From positions 1 to 49,026 of the forward strand of contig JAUHYK010000026.1 in assembly GCA_030426465.1 (NCBI GenBank): 49,026 nt of DNA, in the 5' to 3' direction. The notes below the pieces were generated by a model. It worked only from the letters and a program-made list of their open reading frames with translations, ran no database searches and was not told the DNA's origin. Made by a program: the position numbers and the translations under genes. Positions within the stretch are counted from its first letter, which is position 1. The number at the start of each line of letters is the position of its first letter. Positions 42,597 through 49,026 of the stretch are shown here, one piece after another. The stretch is from Alphaproteobacteria bacterium. Lineage in GTDB: Bacteria > Pseudomonadota > Alphaproteobacteria > Caulobacterales > Parvularculaceae.

Positions 42597-43607
42597 ATGA
42601 CCAAAACACTTGGCGCGCTGCTGGACGATTTTAACGACTTTCACGCCTGGCTCATCCATTCGCAGACCTCCATCTGGGTGCTGCATGCGATATCTCGTTC
42701 GCAGGTGCTCAACCATCTGGGCGACGAGCCAACTCCCATGGAAACGCTCGCGGCGCGCGCCGGCATGAAGACCGACATGCTGCGACGCGTGATGAATTTT
42801 CTCGCGTCGCAGGAAGTCATCGAGATCGACAGCGAAGACCGTATCATCCACACGGCGCGGTCGCGCGCCTTTCAGGAGCGGCAGGAAGTCGTGCGCTGGC
42901 TCAATGTGAATTTTCCGCCGGGACTGAAGCTTGATCAGGCGATGAAGACCGGAATCGCCTCCTTCGAACATCATTACGGCCAGCCGGTCTTTGACTATCT
43001 TAGTGAAAGGCCGGAACTCGCTGATGAATTCGGCAAGCTGATGTCGAGCATCACCAATGCTTTTGAGACGTTCATTTTCAGCCAGCATCAGTTCAAGCCT
43101 TTCACGCGCGCCGTCGATATCGGCGGCAGCCATGGACGGCTGATGACGCGCCTCCTGACCGAATACCCGTCGGCGACAGGCGTCATTTTCGACCTGCCGG
43201 GCACGGCGGCGCAGGCGAAAGAAAACCTCGCTTCCTCGCCCCTGAAAAACCGCATCGACATTGTCGGCGGCGATTTTTTCAAGGCCGTGCCCGAAGGCGG
43301 CGATCTCTATTTGATGAAACAGATCCTTCATGACTGGGGCGATGAGGAATGCGTCGCGATTTTGAAAAACATTCGCGCCGCCATCGCCGGTGACGGGCGC
43401 CTCGCGGTCATTGACTTTCTCCTGCCCGAAGAGCCCGCCCCGCATCCGGGTTATGCGCTCGACATCAATATGATGAACCTGTTGACCGGGGGACGCGAAC
43501 GCCGCCTGTCTGAATTCGAGGAGCTGTTTTCAACATCCGGCTTCGCCCTCGACCGCGTCACCGAAAACCCGCATGGCCAGAGCCTGTTCGAGGCGGTTCC
43601 GGTCTGA
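42597..43607 (+). CDS. SAM-dependent O-methyltransferase (CrtF/ASMT-like)
   Basis: A 336-residue enzyme of the plant-type O-methyltransferase class. It has an N-terminal winged-helix dimerisation domain (about 1-100) and a Rossmann domain with the SAM motif AVDIGGSHGRLMTRLL. The acceptor-site helix includes LMKQILHDWGDEE with the catalytic His. Carotenoid hydroxyneurosporene methyltransferase (CrtF) and acetylserotonin methyltransferase share this layout; the substrate cannot be assigned. GGGGAGGG supports ATG 42597. Confidence 0.82.
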   Translation: MTKTLGALLDDFNDFHAWLIHSQTSIWVLHAISRSQVLNHLGDEPTPMETLAARAGMKTDMLRRVMNFLASQEVIEIDSEDRIIHTARSRAFQERQEVVRWLNVNFPPGLKLDQAMKTGIASFEHHYGQPVFDYLSERPELADEFGKLMSSITNAFETFIFSQHQFKPFTRAVDIGGSHGRLMTRLLTEYPSATGVIFDLPGTAAQAKENLASSPLKNRIDIVGGDFFKAVPEGGDLYLMKQILHDWGDEECVAILKNIRAAIAGDGRLAVIDFLLPEEPAPHPGYALDINMMNLLTGGRERRLSEFEELFSTSGFALDRVTENPHGQSLFEAVPV

Positions 43608-43699
43608 TTGTTCTGAAAACAGGCGTTCGCCGCCCCGCCATCGCCGCAACCGTCGGGGGAGAGGGAGGGCGGAAACAGACAGGACGGCGAACATAGTGT

Positions 43700-43729
43700 C
43701 GGCGGCGGCGAGGAGAGGCGCCGCCGCCG
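43700..43729. terminator. GC-rich stem-loop between methyltransferase and catalase genes
   Basis: Eleven-base perfect arms CGGCGGCGGCG (43700-43710) and CGCCGCCGCCG (43719-43729) around AGGAGAGG, lying just past the catalase stop. No T run follows on either strand, so it may act as a transcript-stabilising stem or weak terminator for both convergent genes. Confidence 0.45.
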
Positions 43730-43735
43730 GAGGGA

Positions 43736-45181
43736 TTAAGCGTCCAGGGCCGCGCGAACGCCCGCGGCGTAGTCAGGATGAACCTGCGCGAACAAGGCCA
43801 GCTGGCGCTCGATGATCGCATCCGGCACGCCAGCCATCGCCTCGGCGATATTGCTGTAAAGCCGCTGTTTTTGCGCATCATCGAACAGGTTGAACAGCGC
43901 CCGGGGTTGCGAGACGTCGTCATTGCCCTCGCGGTGATCGAACCGATCCGCAGCGCCGGAAAGTTTCAGCGGCGGCTCGGCGAAACTCTTGTCCTCGCGC
44001 GGCGCGCCGTCGACAGAGTTCGGTTCGTAATACGCGTCCGCATTGCCCGTTTGCTGGCCCTTGAAATTCATCACGCCATCCTTGTGATAGTGATGGACCG
44101 GGCAGCGCGGCTGGTTGACCGGCAGGCTCTCATAATGGGCGCCGAGGCGGTAACGATGAGCATCGGCGTAGGAGAATATCCGCGCTTGCAACATCTTGTC
44201 CGGCGAGAAACCGATCCCCGGCACGACATTGGATGGGCTGAACGCTGCGTTCTCGATCTCCGAGAAATAATTATCCGGATTGCGGTTCAACTCCATCACG
44301 CCGACATCGATCAGCGGATAGTCGCCATGGGGCCAGACTTTCGTCAGATCAAACGGATTGAACGGCGCCGCTTCGGCCTGTGCCTCCGTCATCACCTGGA
44401 TTTTCAGATCCCATTTCGGATGGAAGCCGCTTTCGATGGCGCCGAAAAGCGCCTCCTGATAGGCCTCGCGGGTCTTGCCGATTTTCACCGCCGCTTCGTC
44501 ATTGGTGTAGTGGCCATGGCCCTGACGGGTCTTGAAGTGATATTTCACATAGACCCGCTCGCCCGCCGCATTGACCATGGAATAGGTGTGCGAGCCATAA
44601 CCGTTCATATGCATCGGCGTGGTCGGGATGCCCCGGTCGGACATCAGGATCGTCACCTGATGCAGCGACTCCGGCGACAGGGACCAGAAATCCCACATCG
44701 CGGTCCCGCTTCTGAGATTGGTCTTGGGATGGCGTTTTTGCGTGTGAATGAAATCCGGAAACTTATAGGCGTCGCGCACGAAAAAGACCGGCGTGTTGTT
44801 GCCAACGAGATCCCAATTGCCTTCATCGGTGTAAAATTTTAGCGCGAAACCGCGCACGTCGCGTTCGGTGTCGGCTGCGCCCATCTCTCCGGCGACGGTT
44901 GAAAAACGCGCCAGCATCGGCGTCTCCTTGCCAACCTTCGAAAAGATATCGGCGCGGGTGTATTTCGTGATGTCATGGGTGACGGTAAACGTCCCGAAGG
45001 CCCCCCAGCCCTTGGCGTGCACCACACGCTCGGGGATACGCTCACGGTTCTGATGGGCGAGTTTTTCAAGAAGCTGATAGTCCTCCACCAGCAACGGCCC
45101 GCGTGCGCCCGCCGTCTTTGAGTTCTGATTGTCCGCAATCGGCGCGCCCGCTGTGGTCGTCAGTCTGGTGTCCGTCGCCAT
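43736..45181 (-). CDS. katA: Monofunctional catalase
   Basis: A 481-residue heme catalase that disproportionates hydrogen peroxide. The distal histidine is H55 in [12 protein letters not shown], the heme-ligand tyrosine is in [14 protein letters not shown], and [18 protein letters not shown] and [10 protein letters not shown] are typical of small-subunit catalases. AAGGAGAG seven bases before ATG 45181 fixes the start. A partial OxyR-like word lies about 65 bases upstream. Confidence 0.96.
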   Translation of the reverse strand: MATDTRLTTTAGAPIADNQNSKTAGARGPLLVEDYQLLEKLAHQNRERIPERVVHAKGWGAFGTFTVTHDITKYTRADIFSKVGKETPMLARFSTVAGEMGAADTERDVRGFALKFYTDEGNWDLVGNNTPVFFVRDAYKFPDFIHTQKRHPKTNLRSGTAMWDFWSLSPESLHQVTILMSDRGIPTTPMHMNGYGSHTYSMVNAAGERVYVKYHFKTRQGHGHYTNDEAAVKIGKTREAYQEALFGAIESGFHPKWDLKIQVMTEAQAEAAPFNPFDLTKVWPHGDYPLIDVGVMELNRNPDNYFSEIENAAFSPSNVVPGIGFSPDKMLQARIFSYADAHRYRLGAHYESLPVNQPRCPVHHYHKDGVMNFKGQQTGNADAYYEPNSVDGAPREDKSFAEPPLKLSGAADRFDHREGNDDVSQPRALFNLFDDAQKQRLYSNIAEAMAGVPDAIIERQLALFAQVHPDYAAGVRAALDA

Positions 45182-45246
45182 GATCTCTCTCCTTTCGCAA
45201 CGCTCCAATGCGTTCGTGTTGGACAAGACATGGCTCTGGCTCATTT

Positions 45247-45261
45247 ATAGATCAAACAGAT
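45247..45261. promoter_or_regulatory. Possible OxyR-type half-site upstream of katA
   Basis: ATAGATCAAACAGAT matches the first half of the OxyR pattern ATAGnTnnnAnCTAT well (ATAG, T, A) but ends AGAT, not CTAT. It lies in the AT-rich spacer between katA and the divergent transporter gene. Confidence 0.3.
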
Positions 45262-45325
45262 AATTTAAATCCAAAACATTTGTTTTTTCGATTTACGTCC
45301 CGAGTGACAAGCGAAGCCAGAAACG

Positions 45326-47050
45326 ATGTTGCGTCGCAGCATGAATAGTCTATGGAAAGCCTCGCCTTCCTTTCTCCCGCACAATGCACAGGGCCCATCC
45401 GTGACGAAAACAACCTTCGCCGCGTTCGCTGAACGTTTGACCTTTGCCGACTGGTCGGCCCCCGATCTCACAAAATTCACCCCGGAGCGGGTGAAAACCG
45501 AGGTCCTGTCCGGGCTCACCGTCGCCCTGGCGCTGGTGCCCGAAGCCGTCGCCTTCGCTTTCGTTGCGGGCGTGCATCCGCTGGTGGGTCTTTATGCGGC
45601 GTTTATCGTCGGGCTGATCACTGCGCTGATCGGCGGCCGTCCGGGGATGATCTCCGGCGCCACCGGCGCGCTTGCCGTTGTGATGGTGGCGCTGGTCGCC
45701 GAGCATGGCGTTGAATATCTGTTCGCGACCGTGGTTCTCATGGGCGTATTGCAGATTCTTGCTGGGCTGTTTCGGCTCGGAAAGTTTATCCGACTGGTGC
45801 CGCATCCGGTCATGCTCGGTTTCGTCAACGGGCTCGCCATCGTGATTTTCCTGGCGCAGCTCAGCCAGTTTCAGGTTCCGGGCAGCGCTGCGGCGGGCGC
45901 GGCCGAAGGCCACTCAATGGGCGTCACCGGCGAATGGATGACCGGCGCGCCGCTGATCATCATGCTGGCGCTGACCGCGCTGACCATGGCTGTCATCTGG
46001 GCGACGCCGAAACTCACCAAGGCGATCCCCGCGCCGCTGGCCGGCATCGCACTCACCACCGCCATCGTGCTCGCGCTCGGCCTCGATGCCCCGCGCGTTG
46101 GCGACCTCGCCTCGATCAAGGGCGGCCTGCCGGCCCTGCACCTGCCGATGGTGCCGCTCAATCTGGAAACGCTGGAAATCGTCTTTCCCTATGCGCTGAT
46201 CCTCGCCGCCATTGGCCTTATCGAAAGCCTGCTGACGTTGAATTTGGTTGGTGAGATCACTCATCAGCGCGGCGGCGCCTCGCGCGAATGCGTGGCGCAA
46301 GGAACCGCCAATCTCGTCACCGGATTTTTCGGCGGCATGGGCGGCTGCGCCATGATCGGCCAGTCCATGATCAATGTGAAATCCGGTGGACGCACGCGCC
46401 TGTCCGGCGTTTCTGCGGCGTTGTTCCTGCTCGCCTTCATCCTGTTTGCATCGCAGCTTATCGAACAGATCCCCCTCGCCGCGCTGGTGGGCGTGATGTT
46501 CATGGTGGTGATCGGCACTTTCGCCTGGCAGTCCCTGCGGATTATGCGGCGCATTCCCCTCACCGATGCTTTCGTCATCGTGCTCGTCACCGCTGTCACG
46601 GTGATGCACGACCTCGCCGTCGCTGTGGTTGTCGGCGTCATCGTTTCGGCGCTCGCTTACGCCTGGAACAATGCAAGGCGTATCCACGCCGTCACCCGCG
46701 ATAGCCATACCGAAGCGGGCGCCAAGGTCTATGAGATCGACGGGCCGCTTTTCTTTGGCTCCACCGACGGCTTCGCGGAATTGTTCACGCCCGATGAAGA
46801 CCCCGATGTCGTTATCGTCGACTTCCTGCGCTCACGGGTTGTGGACCAGTCCGCGCTGCAGGCGATTGAAGATCTGGCCTATAAATATGAAGCGCGCGGC
46901 AAGACCGTGCGCCTGCGTCATCTGACACGCGATTGCCACAAGCTCCTCAATCACGCCGGTCAGTTGCTGGTGGATTCAGATGACGATCCGGAATATGCGC
47001 TGGCCGTGGATTATTCCGTACGCACCGGAATTTTCGGCGGCGGACATTAG
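45326..47050 (+). CDS. SulP-family anion transporter with STAS domain
   Basis: A 574-residue SLC26/SulP carrier. About 10-12 membrane segments run from residue ~60 to ~445, including the family motif VPEAVAFAFVAGVHPLVGLYAAF and LTLNLVGEIT. A C-terminal cytoplasmic STAS domain follows (about 455-570; KVYEIDGPLFFGSTDG, VVDQSALQAIEDL). It carries sulfate, bicarbonate or a related anion. The start is uncertain: ATG 45326 or GTG 45401. It is divergent from katA. Confidence 0.9.
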   Translation: MLRRSMNSLWKASPSFLPHNAQGPSVTKTTFAAFAERLTFADWSAPDLTKFTPERVKTEVLSGLTVALALVPEAVAFAFVAGVHPLVGLYAAFIVGLITALIGGRPGMISGATGALAVVMVALVAEHGVEYLFATVVLMGVLQILAGLFRLGKFIRLVPHPVMLGFVNGLAIVIFLAQLSQFQVPGSAAAGAAEGHSMGVTGEWMTGAPLIIMLALTALTMAVIWATPKLTKAIPAPLAGIALTTAIVLALGLDAPRVGDLASIKGGLPALHLPMVPLNLETLEIVFPYALILAAIGLIESLLTLNLVGEITHQRGGASRECVAQGTANLVTGFFGGMGGCAMIGQSMINVKSGGRTRLSGVSAALFLLAFILFASQLIEQIPLAALVGVMFMVVIGTFAWQSLRIMRRIPLTDAFVIVLVTAVTVMHDLAVAVVVGVIVSALAYAWNNARRIHAVTRDSHTEAGAKVYEIDGPLFFGSTDGFAELFTPDEDPDVVIVDFLRSRVVDQSALQAIEDLAYKYEARGKTVRLRHLTRDCHKLLNHAGQLLVDSDDDPEYALAVDYSVRTGIFGGGH

Positions 47051-47061
47051 CCGCCACTCCC

Positions 47062-47727
47062 CTAGAGACACCCCTCGACAAGCTGGATCGCCGGGCCGCC
47101 CGCGTGAATGCTTTCGACCGTGCCGTCGCGGCCAATGACGTAGCGGAGGCCGCGGGCGCTTTCATCCTGCACAAAGCTTTCCCCGGAGCGGTCGGTGTTC
47201 CAGACGGTGATGTATTCGGCCGGCGCTTCGACATATTTGTGCGGCGTCACAATCGCGTTGTCGCCATAGGCAGTTTTGACCGCATCGGCATTGGCGCCGA
47301 CGCCGATCCCTTTATCGGTTTTCACATCCGCATCGGAGGTCACGGTGATGCGCGACAGCCTGTTGTCGGTCAGCATGAGGAGCAACCCTTCGGGCGCATC
47401 TTCAGCGTAGAACTCGTCGCATTTGTCAGGCTCCGGCCCGCCCACGGCGCTTGGGTTGGCGTCGGAGCCGTATGCAGCCTCGATCTCTTCGCGGGTCATA
47501 CCGATGCGAAGGTTTTCCCAGCCGTCAGGCGTGAGCGCGTCAGGCGCAGGATCGTCTGCGGGTTCTTCCGCCTGCTCCGCCACGGAACGGGGCGTCGGCG
47601 CAGGCGCAGGCTGGGGCGCGAGCCGTTCGGGGTCTGTCACATAATCGGCCTGTTCTTCCGCTTCCTCGCCGCCACAAGCGGCAAGACCAAGGGCGAGCAT
47701 GGCGACGACGATTGCTGTTCTCATCAT
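47062..47727 (-). CDS. Hypothetical lipoprotein
   Basis: A 221-residue protein. The N-terminus ends in a lipobox LAAC (signal peptidase II), so the mature protein starts with a lipidated cysteine and GGEEAEEQ. An acidic proline-rich linker follows (about 30-85). The folded domain contains LRIGMTREEIEAAYG, a motif typical of BamE/SmpA-like beta-hairpin modules, and a second similar copy GVGANADAVKTAYGDNA. This double module suggests an envelope scaffold or inhibitor. Function is unknown. Confidence 0.72.
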   Translation of the reverse strand: MMRTAIVVAMLALGLAACGGEEAEEQADYVTDPERLAPQPAPAPTPRSVAEQAEEPADDPAPDALTPDGWENLRIGMTREEIEAAYGSDANPSAVGGPEPDKCDEFYAEDAPEGLLLMLTDNRLSRITVTSDADVKTDKGIGVGANADAVKTAYGDNAIVTPHKYVEAPAEYITVWNTDRSGESFVQDESARGLRYVIGRDGTVESIHAGGPAIQLVEGCL

Positions 47728-47876
47728 ATCAGGGGCCTCCGGCCTTTGCTTATGGGATCTAATGGAGGCAACAGCGTGGCCGCTGAAAGGTTCTCGCAAG
47801 GCGAAATGCTGCGGCTTATGCTGCGCAACAAAACTTTCCTGATATTAGCTTGCATCCGACTAAATCGGACAAAAGG

Positions 47877-48169
47877 TTAGGCGCCGACCGCCGTCTCTGC
47901 ATCGGCAAGCTCTTGTTTAGTGGCGGCTTCCGCCTCTTCGGCGATCTCGGGTTTCGCGCCCTGAACCGGATCGGTCAGATTTTATGGATCTGGCGCAAAC
48001 TGTAGCGATAGCGGCCCACCGCCCACGCCCCTTCATGGGGATAGGGCATGGCCGGCAGATCACGGGTGAGGTCGACCCGCCGGCGGTCAAGCAACTCAGC
48101 CCCCGGTCCGACGGTGACCAGTTCGGCGACGCCGACGGTGGCGGACAGCTTTGCATTCTTCTTCATCAT
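47877..48169 (-). pseudogene. Short gene with an apparent frameshift near its 3' end
   Basis: An intact frame from ATG 48169 (MMKKNAKLSATVGVAELVTV) runs 64 residues to a TGA at 47975. Beyond an AAAA run near 47984 the next frame reads NLTDPVQGAKPEIAEEAEAA and on to TAA at 47877, with strong coding character. One inserted A would join them into a ~97-residue protein ending in an acidic Ala/Glu tail. The ATG overlaps the upstream gene's stop (ATGA). Whether this is a real mutation, a sequencing error or programmed shifting is not clear. The family is unknown. Confidence 0.5.
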
Positions 48170-48942
48170 GCCCTGTCCGGCGGCTTCCAGTTCCGCAACA
48201 AATTCAAGTCGTAAGCATAGCCCTCGGGGCGCATGGGATATGCTTGATTTTTTTTCCAGTACCGCTCTTCAATTTCATTGATGTGTGTCAGCAGCGAAAC
48301 CGGCACATCCGCAATTAGAGAACTGCTTACGGCTCCCGAGCCGCCTGGGCCGTCTCCCGAATACCACCAAACCCGCTCTGGACTCTGAGTGTCCAATCGG
48401 AACCCCTTCTCGATCAGTTCGATGGCACATGCCACTTTATCGCTGTCGCCGCCGCATGACCCGCTGCTTAAATAATCTTGCAGGCAAGTGACGGCGACTC
48501 GCCAACGCCTCATTTGCGCGGCTTGAATAATTTCACCTCGAACTCGTTTTGATCGATCGTTTAGGAACGCGCGAAACTGGCGCTTGGCTTCGTCGTTGGA
48601 AATTGAGGGTAGAGTATTCGCCGCATACAACCGCACCAAAGCGTGACGGCTCTCACAATATGCAGCAAATACGTCCTCAAAACCTGGATTCGCTTCCTGA
48701 AGTCGCCTTAACCAATAAAAAGCCGCCTCCAGCACGATTTTCGTGGGTTTTTGATCGAGAAGGGCAAAGAAGGATTCTTTCAGCTTCTCCGTAGAGATTG
48801 AGCCATCAAGCCAGTCATGGACTGAATGAATAAGATTGGCCTGTGAGTCAGGTGCGCTCAATGCTTCTGCAGTAGCGCCAATCGCGTGCAATTCACGTTC
48901 GCGGCCCCTCGTCCAAACGCGCCTTTTAGCGCCGCCGCTCAC
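48166..48942 (-). CDS. HEAT-like helical-repeat protein of unknown function (lower GC)
   Basis: A 258-residue protein, probably helical. Segments such as FEDVFAAYCESRHALVRLYA and RSKRVRGEIIQAAQMRRWRV have the pattern of HEAT repeats. The C-terminal half is distinct (RVWWYSGDGPGGSGAVSSSL). The likely start is GTG 48942, three bases after the trpB stop. Its DNA is visibly less GC-rich and uses more A/T-ending codons than its neighbours, suggesting recent acquisition. It lies where trpA is commonly found after trpB. Confidence 0.6.
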   Translation of the reverse strand: MSGGAKRRVWTRGRERELHAIGATAEALSAPDSQANLIHSVHDWLDGSISTEKLKESFFALLDQKPTKIVLEAAFYWLRRLQEANPGFEDVFAAYCESRHALVRLYAANTLPSISNDEAKRQFRAFLNDRSKRVRGEIIQAAQMRRWRVAVTCLQDYLSSGSCGGDSDKVACAIELIEKGFRLDTQSPERVWWYSGDGPGGSGAVSSSLIADVPVSLLTHINEIEERYWKKNQAYPMRPEGYAYDLNLLRNWKPPDRA

Positions 48943-48945
48943 AGC

Positions 48946-49026
48946 CTACGCCCCGCCCAGCAGATCCATCACCGTAAAAATGTCCTTGTCGCCGCGGCCG
49001 CACATATTCATGAGCAAAACCTGATC
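48946..49026 (-). CDS. trpB: Tryptophan synthase beta chain, C-terminal end (partial)
   Basis: The last 26 residues, DQVLLMNMCGRGDKDIFTVM followed by DLLGGA. The segment GRGDKDIFTV is near-invariant in TrpB, which condenses indole and serine to tryptophan. The rest of the gene lies beyond the window. The stop TAG at 48946-48948 is followed immediately by the low-GC HEAT-like gene; trpA is not seen. Confidence 0.9.
   Translation of the reverse strand, partial: DQVLLMNMCGRGDKDIFTVMDLLGGA

Noticed and set aside
42294-43445. Long minus-strand frame opposite the methyltransferase and ABA4-like genes
   Set aside because: It is a shadow frame. The plus-strand genes have good ribosome sites and clear family motifs.

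Overview
The window is two unrelated pieces of DNA joined end to end. Bases 1 to about 2,880 have roughly balanced base composition. They carry a clipped gene end, a small helical protein, a membrane-anchored zinc peptidase, an SDR oxidoreductase and the C-terminal part of a cupin (ROXA/JmjC-like) protein. From about 2,880 to the end the DNA is GC-rich and typical of an alphaproteobacterium, tentatively the Parvularculaceae/Hyphomonadaceae kind: the hemC-hemD-mic60-hemY cluster, DUF2244, an ABA4-like protein, a CHCC zinc-finger protein and a putative XrtV accessory protein. The two parts meet inside two genes at once, pckA and the cupin gene. They share a 19-base overlap (2875-2893) read in different frames, so a chimeric assembly is the likeliest explanation.

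Layout of the alphaproteobacterial part. At 2.9-9.7 kb are truncated pckA, a small membrane protein, a Sel1-repeat/prolyl-4-hydroxylase fusion, a PlsC-type acyltransferase, an exported VWA protein with six 88-residue repeats and an ABC ATPase. At 9.9-16.8 kb are a CHCC zinc-finger protein, a predicted zinc peptidase, a dicarboxylate symporter, a NatA/NatB-like exporter pair, a glyoxalase and two small membrane proteins. At 16.9-20.5 kb are nth-pyrF, then an XRE-cupin regulator divergent from fasciclin and beta-barrel genes across a palindrome-rich AT-rich spacer. At 20.8-28.6 kb are an acyl-ACP synthetase-like enzyme, the hemC-hemD-mic60-hemY operon and divergent tsaD.

At 28.6-30.4 kb two regulator genes (Rrf2, TetR) flank a self-contained small transcription unit: promoter, 39-residue ORF and Rho-independent terminator. 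At 30.5-38.5 kb are gpsA, a YciI protein, ppa, argG, a small stress-like gene pair, an Arg/Asp-rich exported protein, a GSGD-repeat beta-helix protein, a receiver-only response regulator and an M20 amidohydrolase. At 38.6-45.2 kb are a desaturase, an RHH-like regulator directly behind a 16-bp palindrome, a SRPBCC protein, a dienelactone hydrolase divergent from an HxlR regulator, an ABA4-like protein, an O-methyltransferase and catalase. At 45.3-49.0 kb are a SulP transporter, a lipoprotein, a probably frameshifted short gene, a lower-GC HEAT-like gene and the last 26 codons of trpB.

Most genes are housekeeping or ordinary accessory genes. No CRISPR array, IS element, rRNA or tRNA was recognised. 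The best candidates for something undescribed are the small transcription unit at 29.2-29.6 kb, the Sel1-P4H fusion, the repeat-bearing VWA protein, and the palindromes in front of the XRE-cupin, RHH and HxlR regulators.
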